This document shows, piece after piece, positions 59,980-64,000 of a DNA stretch of 64,000 nt. Source of the DNA: Flavobacterium defluvii (GTDB lineage: Bacteria; Bacteroidota; Bacteroidia; Flavobacteriales; Flavobacteriaceae). Where the stretch lies: positions 186,001 through 250,000 of the forward strand of contig NZ_FQWC01000006.1 of assembly GCF_900129555.1 (NCBI RefSeq), written 5' to 3'. How positions within the stretch are numbered: the first letter of the stretch is position 1; every line of letters starts with the position of its first letter. The notes below the pieces were generated by a model, which was given only the letters and a program-made list of their open reading frames with translations, made no database searches and had not been told where the DNA came from. The translations under genes and the position numbers were made by a program.

Positions 59980-60867
59980 ATGAAAACAAAGATTTACATA
60001 ACAACATTGATCATGATGTTGCTATTATCTTGTGGACAAACTAATGAGAATAAAAATAAACTGACCAATAAAAAACAACCTGTTTCAAAAACATTTGAGC
60101 AAAGAGAAAAAGAACGCTTAGAAAAAAAAGCTGAAATTGAAAAACAGGAAAAAATAGATAGTTTAAAATTAGATAAAGTTTTATCTGATGCTTTGAAAAT
60201 CGCGTCTCTGGAAATCAAACAAAAAAAATTTCAAAAGAAATATATAGTTAGACCTGATAAAGAATACGATGTTCAAGTTGAAATAAATATAGATGATTTT
60301 TTTACAAAAAACAATCCGCAACTTATTATCCGAAGATTAGAACCTAATCATGTACATATCGATATTTATTCGAAAGATCGAAATAGATTTAAAAAAGTTC
60401 TTTCTCATAAAGAATGGTCTATGACTTATGTCAATGACACAATTAGAGACATTAATGGAGACGGTTTGAAAGATTTTGTTGTTAATTGGTATGGTGCAAC
60501 TGGATGTTGCTTAAAAGCTTTCAGCGATATTTATTTGCTTAGAAAAGATAAAAAAGAATTCTCAAAAGGCTTTGAATTTATTAATCCTACTTTCTCTCCC
60601 GAAGAAAAAGTAATCAGAGGTGTTCAATATGGGCATCCAGGACAAACTGAAATTTATAAATTTAAATGGAACGGAGAGGCAATCGACACTTTAGAATACC
60701 TTTATTACGATACCGATGAAGAGGGTAAAAAAACTGGCAAAATAATTATTTCAAAAAAGAGATCCTACAGCAAAAATAAAAAAGACATAAAAACATTAAA
60801 TTCAATACCTGCTGAATATACAAAAATTGAAGGTTTTGATTGGTTTACAGGAAAAGGTTATGAGTAA
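59980..60867 (+). CDS. Lipoprotein with VCBS/EF-hand-like loop
   Basis: A 295-residue lipoprotein (lipobox LLLSC, Cys18). Residues about 35-80 form a highly charged helix, likely coiled coil (FEQREKERLEKKAEIEKQEKIDSLKLDKVL). A beta-rich domain follows with a calcium-loop-like DINGDGLKDFVVNWYG (about 158-173) and a CC pair directly after (GATGCCLKAFSD). The loop resembles those in FG-GAP/VCBS repeats. Function is unknown. It is encoded in the same direction as the cell-wall genes but need not share their role. Confidence 0.75.
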   Translation: MKTKIYITTLIMMLLLSCGQTNENKNKLTNKKQPVSKTFEQREKERLEKKAEIEKQEKIDSLKLDKVLSDALKIASLEIKQKKFQKKYIVRPDKEYDVQVEINIDDFFTKNNPQLIIRRLEPNHVHIDIYSKDRNRFKKVLSHKEWSMTYVNDTIRDINGDGLKDFVVNWYGATGCCLKAFSDIYLLRKDKKEFSKGFEFINPTFSPEEKVIRGVQYGHPGQTEIYKFKWNGEAIDTLEYLYYDTDEEGKKTGKIIISKKRSYSKNKKDIKTLNSIPAEYTKIEGFDWFTGKGYE

Positions 60868-60893
60868 GAAAATTATAAACACGAACCTATGTC

Positions 60894-61343
60894 ATGGCTA
60901 ATTTAAAAAGAACAAACTCAGATGATCCCGATTTTATAAATCTGGTTGCTTTATTAGATCAGGATTTAGCGATTAGAGACGGAGATGATCATGCGTTTTA
61001 CAATCAGTTTAATAAAACGGATAAAATAAAACACACGATTGTTTATTATGAAAATGATGTTCCTGTTGGCTGCGGTGCTTTTCGCGAAAAAGAAACCGAC
61101 AAAACCGAAATCAAAAGAATGTATGTTCATCCTGATTATCGAAAAAGAGGAATTGCTTCAAAAGTTTTAGCCGAATTAGAAATTTGGGCTAAAGAAGTTG
61201 GTTATACTTATACGATTCTCGAAACTGGAAAAAACCAGCCGGAAGCCATAAATTTGTATCAAAAATTAGGTTATACAATAACTCCAAATTATCCGCCTTA
61301 TGAAAAGATGGATAACAGCGTTTGCATGAAAAAGACTTTATAA
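60894..61343 (+). CDS. GNAT-family N-acetyltransferase
   Basis: A 149-residue acetyltransferase. The acetyl-CoA loop is visible in KRMYVHPDYRKRGIASKVLAELEIWAKE (about 82-109, R-K-R-G-I-A), preceded by PVGCGAFREKETDKTEI and followed by LETGKNQPEAINLYQKLGYT. The substrate amine is not known. Its stop is only 2 bases before the GH3 start codon, so the two are co-transcribed. Confidence 0.92.
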   Translation: MANLKRTNSDDPDFINLVALLDQDLAIRDGDDHAFYNQFNKTDKIKHTIVYYENDVPVGCGAFREKETDKTEIKRMYVHPDYRKRGIASKVLAELEIWAKEVGYTYTILETGKNQPEAINLYQKLGYTITPNYPPYEKMDNSVCMKKTL

Positions 61344-61345
61344 TA

Positions 61346-62959
61346 ATGAAAATTACTGCCGAAGCATTACGACAAAGAATAGGACAATTCTTTTTTCCTG
61401 CCGTTTTTATTAACGATACGGAAGAAAATATTCAGAAAACAGAACGCCTTATTAGAGAACACAATATTGGCGGATTGACTTTTTTCCATAGTCGCGCAAG
61501 CGCTGCAACAAATTATGAAAGCAAGAAAAAAGTTGTTTTTAATGATGATAGTTACGAAAAAATTAAAGCTTTAATTGTACGGTACCAAAAAGCAGCTTCT
61601 ACTCCTCTTTTAATTAGTATTGATGCCGAATGGGGATTGGCTATGCGTATTGAAAAAACGCCTCAATATCCGTATGCGATCACACTTGGGGCTTTGCCTG
61701 AAAACAAATCTGATTTGGTTTTTGAAGTTGGAAAACAAATTGGCTTAGACTTAAAAGCTGCCGGAATACAATATAATTTATCGCCTTTGGCAGACATCAA
61801 CAACAATCCTAATAATCCCGTTATTGGGTATCGTTCTTTTGGTGCAAACAAAGAAAAAGTAGCCGATTTTGCTGTTGAATATTTAAAAGGAATGTCTGAA
61901 GTGGGTATTTTAGGTTGTCTGAAACATTTCCCGGGACATGGAAATACCAATGTCGATTCGCATTTAGGTTTACCAGTTTTAAAAGAAACTCTTGAAGAAT
62001 TATTAGAAAACGAATTATATCCCTTTATTAAAGGAATTGAGAACAATGTCGATTCGATTATGATTGGCCATTTAGCTGTTCCGAGTTTGAATGACGGAAA
62101 AGTTACATCGGCAACTTTATCAAAAGGCATAATTCAGGATCTTTTGCGAGATAAATTAGGTTATGATGGTTTGGTAATTTCTGATGCCTTAAACATGCAC
62201 AGCGTTTCTAAATTGTACGAAACCAAAGGACAATTAGAATGGGAAGCTTTTAATGCAGGAAATGATATTTTATGCTTCGCCGAAAATGTTCCGGAAGGAA
62301 TTGAAGCAATTTATAAAAACGCTTCGCCAGATCGTATCGAAGAAAGCTTTAACCGAATTATGAAAGCCAAAGAAAAAGCTGGAATTCTTTCTGGAAATAC
62401 CGCAGCTTCGGGCGAATTAAATTTTGAAAAAACATCTCAATTAAACCTGGAAATTGCTCAAAATACGATTACTGCCATTATCAATAATTCAGGTTCAGAA
62501 GTAGCTTTTGAAGCGCATAAAAACAACAAATTAGCGAAACTGAGTTTATATAAAAATACCGAAAACACTTTCTTCAAAACTTTAAATTCAGAATTAAAAT
62601 CTCCTGAATTTGCTTTTGAAAACTTAGAAGTTTCGGATATTTCTTTAATCAAAAAAGAATTAGAAAATTTCGAATTGGTCTTGATTTCCTTATTTGTTCC
62701 AAAAGCAAAACCAGCTAATAATTTCGAAATTGATAATGAAGTTTTAGAGTTACTTTCTGAATTATTACAAACCAAAAAATGCATCATTTTTGTTTTCGGA
62801 AATCCGTATGCATTACCTTTAATTCCAAACTTAAAAAATGCTTTAGAATTAATTCAGGTATATCAGGATTTTGAAGAATTTCAAAAAACGGCAGGAATTC
62901 AATTTTTAGATAAAATTACTTTAAAAGGCAATCTTCCTGTAAGCATTGAAATTCAATAA
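61346..62959 (+). CDS. Glycoside hydrolase family 3 beta-N-acetylhexosaminidase (NagZ type)
   Basis: A 537-residue enzyme expected to remove GlcNAc from muropeptides. The GH3 barrel carries ISIDAEWGLAMRI, the NagZ hallmark KHFPGHGNTNVDSHLGLP (from Lys193, with the acid-base His in the DSH loop), IMIGHLAVPSL, and the nucleophile in LVISDALNM (Asp280). A C-terminal GH3-C-like domain of about 170 residues follows, which E. coli NagZ lacks. No signal peptide is seen. Start at 61346; an ATG at 61322 lies inside the GNAT gene and is rejected. Confidence 0.92.
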   Translation: MKITAEALRQRIGQFFFPAVFINDTEENIQKTERLIREHNIGGLTFFHSRASAATNYESKKKVVFNDDSYEKIKALIVRYQKAASTPLLISIDAEWGLAMRIEKTPQYPYAITLGALPENKSDLVFEVGKQIGLDLKAAGIQYNLSPLADINNNPNNPVIGYRSFGANKEKVADFAVEYLKGMSEVGILGCLKHFPGHGNTNVDSHLGLPVLKETLEELLENELYPFIKGIENNVDSIMIGHLAVPSLNDGKVTSATLSKGIIQDLLRDKLGYDGLVISDALNMHSVSKLYETKGQLEWEAFNAGNDILCFAENVPEGIEAIYKNASPDRIEESFNRIMKAKEKAGILSGNTAASGELNFEKTSQLNLEIAQNTITAIINNSGSEVAFEAHKNNKLAKLSLYKNTENTFFKTLNSELKSPEFAFENLEVSDISLIKKELENFELVLISLFVPKAKPANNFEIDNEVLELLSELLQTKKCIIFVFGNPYALPLIPNLKNALELIQVYQDFEEFQKTAGIQFLDKITLKGNLPVSIEIQ

Positions 62960-63017
62960 GTTAAAACATTAAATAGTCAAAATTTATCAACTTATAAATT
63001 TTTATAATCACATCTTA

Positions 63018-63049
63018 TTGTAAGAATCTGTACTTATGCCCTACTTTTG
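63018..63049 (+). promoter_or_regulatory. Peroxiredoxin promoter
   Basis: TTG (63018-63020), a 21-base spacer and TACTTTTG (63042-63049): a complete Bacteroidota promoter 33 bases before the ATG. Confidence 0.7.
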
Positions 63050-63082
63050 CAGCAAATAAATTTTTAACGTAAAACGAAAAAT

Positions 63083-63721
63083 ATGTCTTTAGTAGGAAAA
63101 AAATTCCCAAGTATTGCAGTAGATGCTATCTCAGAAATGGGTGACAACTTAAAAATCAACATTTTTGAAGAAGCAGTAAACAACAATAAAAAAGTACTTT
63201 TATTTTGGTACCCAAAAGATTTTACTTTTGTATGTCCAACTGAATTACACGCCTTTCAAGCTGCATTACCAGAATTTGAAAAAAGAAATACTATCGTAAT
63301 TGGTGCTTCTTGTGATACAAACGAAGTTCACTTTGCTTGGTTAAATACTCCAAAAAACAATGGTGGAATCGAAGGTGTTACTTACCCAATCTTAGCAGAT
63401 ACAAACCGTAACTTAGCTAACATTTTAGGTATTCTTGATATCGAATCTACAAGCTACAGCGAAGATACTGATTCAGTTATCATCGAAGGTTCTAACGTAA
63501 CTTACAGAGCTACTTACTTAATTGACGAAACTGGAAAAATCTTCCACGAAAGTGTAAACGATATGCCATTAGGACGTAACGTAAACGAATACTTAAGAAT
63601 GGTAGACGCTTACACTCACATCCAGACTAAAGGTGAAGTTTGTCCTGCAAACTGGGAAGCTGGTAAAGAAGCTATGACTGCTGACAGAAACAGTACTGCT
63701 GAATACTTAAGCGCTAACTAA
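63083..63721 (+). CDS. Peroxiredoxin (AhpC/TSA family, typical 2-Cys)
   Basis: Reduces hydrogen peroxide and organic peroxides. The 212-residue protein has the peroxidatic Cys in DFTFVCPTELHAF (Cys51), and the resolving Cys in GEVCPANW (Cys187), the layout of typical 2-Cys enzymes. The AhpC features YRATYLIDETGKIFHESVNDMPLGRNVNEYLRMVDA are present. A strong promoter precedes it. A probable thioredoxin-like gene begins 249 bases later. AhpF is not adjacent. Confidence 0.95.
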   Translation: MSLVGKKFPSIAVDAISEMGDNLKINIFEEAVNNNKKVLLFWYPKDFTFVCPTELHAFQAALPEFEKRNTIVIGASCDTNEVHFAWLNTPKNNGGIEGVTYPILADTNRNLANILGILDIESTSYSEDTDSVIIEGSNVTYRATYLIDETGKIFHESVNDMPLGRNVNEYLRMVDAYTHIQTKGEVCPANWEAGKEAMTADRNSTAEYLSAN

Positions 63722-63730
63722 GCTGCTTTT

Positions 63731-63957
63731 TTTAAGGTTCTGAGGTTCTAAGGTACTGAGGCACTAAGTTTTTTTACTGAACTTTTAAATCTTAAATAAA
63801 ATTCTACAATACAGTTATCAGGTTCTAAGATTAACACTTAGAATCTTAGAACCCTGATAGCTTTAGATCTCAAAAAATAATTTTAACGTTAAGTCATTTT
63901 TATGGACTAAGGGCTAAAAAACTTAGAACCTTAGCACCTCAGCGACTTAGCACCTCA
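63731..63957. repeat. Inverted octamer arrays around a palindrome
   Basis: A forward array (TTTAAGGT, TCTGAGGT, TCTAAGGT, ACTGAGGC, ACTAAG; 63731-63768) and a reverse array (63920-63957, ACCTTAGC-type units) bracket a 17/18-base inverted repeat, TATCAGGTTCTAAGATT (63816-63832) and its complement (63842-63859). This fills the gap between the peroxiredoxin and the next gene. Confidence 0.8.
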
Positions 63958-63970
63958 AAAAATAAAAACT

Positions 63971-64000
63971 ATGTTAATCGACTTAAACGAAGATACATTA
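63971..64000 (+). CDS. Start of a gene cut by the window end, probably thioredoxin-like
   Basis: ATG and ten codons, M-L-I-D-L-N-E-D-T-L, are open to the window edge. In Flavobacterium relatives the peroxiredoxin gene is often followed by a thioredoxin-family gene with a similar start. That identity is from memory of gene order and cannot be tested with ten residues. Confidence 0.4.
   Translation, partial: MLIDLNEDTL

Noticed and set aside
61663..62130. A 155-codon minus-strand frame opposite the GH3 gene
   Set aside because: The plus strand encodes the GH3 catalytic motifs over exactly this stretch.
63731..63957. Tandem octamer arrays as a CRISPR array
   Set aside because: The units are 8 bases, directly joined and degenerate, with no unique spacers and no cas genes nearby.

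Overview
This window is chromosomal DNA from a low-GC member of the Bacteroidota, most likely a Flavobacterium or close relative. The evidence is the AT-rich base composition, the repeated use of the Bacteroidota promoter -7 box TAnnTTTG in front of genes, the lack of strong Shine-Dalgarno sequences, and a gene set typical of Flavobacteriaceae (stand-alone lpdA, gltBD, sucC, DUF4349 and GHL10 proteins, peroxiredoxin). I see no rRNA, tRNA, CRISPR array or complete transposase.

Layout. 1-4.0 kb: thiamine pyrophosphokinase, the 23S rRNA methyltransferase RlmF, then a short RNA with its own promoter and terminator directly ahead of a DUF3800 gene, a small membrane protein and an alpha/beta-hydrolase lipoprotein. 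4.0-9.1 kb: a long nested palindrome, uvrB, a convergent TerB-like gene, an esterase, a dipeptide epimerase and a DUF1456 protein. 9.4-18.8 kb: sucC (minus strand), then gltB-gltD (glutamate synthase) and lysA. 18.9-22.1 kb is an accessory patch. It holds a GIY-YIG endonuclease gene enclosed by 46-base inverted repeats, an uncharacterised gene, two tandem small membrane paralogues, a frameshifted membrane gene and a small secreted protein. 22.3-28.2 kb: a lipoprotein, an ArsR regulator with two SRPBCC-domain proteins under a two-operator promoter, an esterase, and an ABC-F ATPase preceded by an attenuator-like leader. 28.2-46.7 kb: comM, an oxidoreductase, amt, dsbD-tilS, pabB, a DUF4349 protein, lipocalin, lpdA, an Lrp regulator divergent from a methionine gamma-lyase-like enzyme, and an APC permease. 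47-55 kb: a Tat-exported oxidoreductase, a large FAD/Fe-S oxidoreductase, MscS, and DUF3137-LemA. 55.3-63 kb is a peptidoglycan-recycling neighbourhood: anmK, a GHL10 glycosidase, an AmpG-like permease, and a GH3 hexosaminidase of NagZ type. The window ends with a peroxiredoxin and the first ten codons of a probable thioredoxin-like gene.

Functional links. gltBD and amt concern ammonia assimilation and uptake; sucC and lpdA serve the TCA cycle and 2-oxoacid dehydrogenases; lysA, the dipeptide epimerase, AnmK, AmpG, GHL10 and GH3 all touch the making or recycling of cell wall. The lrp/methionine gamma-lyase pair looks like a local regulator-target unit.

The most unusual content lies between genes. 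Several families of short palindromic repeats recur: GCCACGAATTCACGAATT elements, nested palindromes built of mirrored mini-hairpins, 8-base tandem arrays that begin at or beside stop codons, and two copies of a structured element resembling a Flavobacteria RNA motif. The GIY-YIG gene inside inverted repeats, with a gene-less relative 33 kb away, looks like a small mobile unit. The DUF3800 leader RNA and the ABC-F leader are the best regulatory-RNA candidates.
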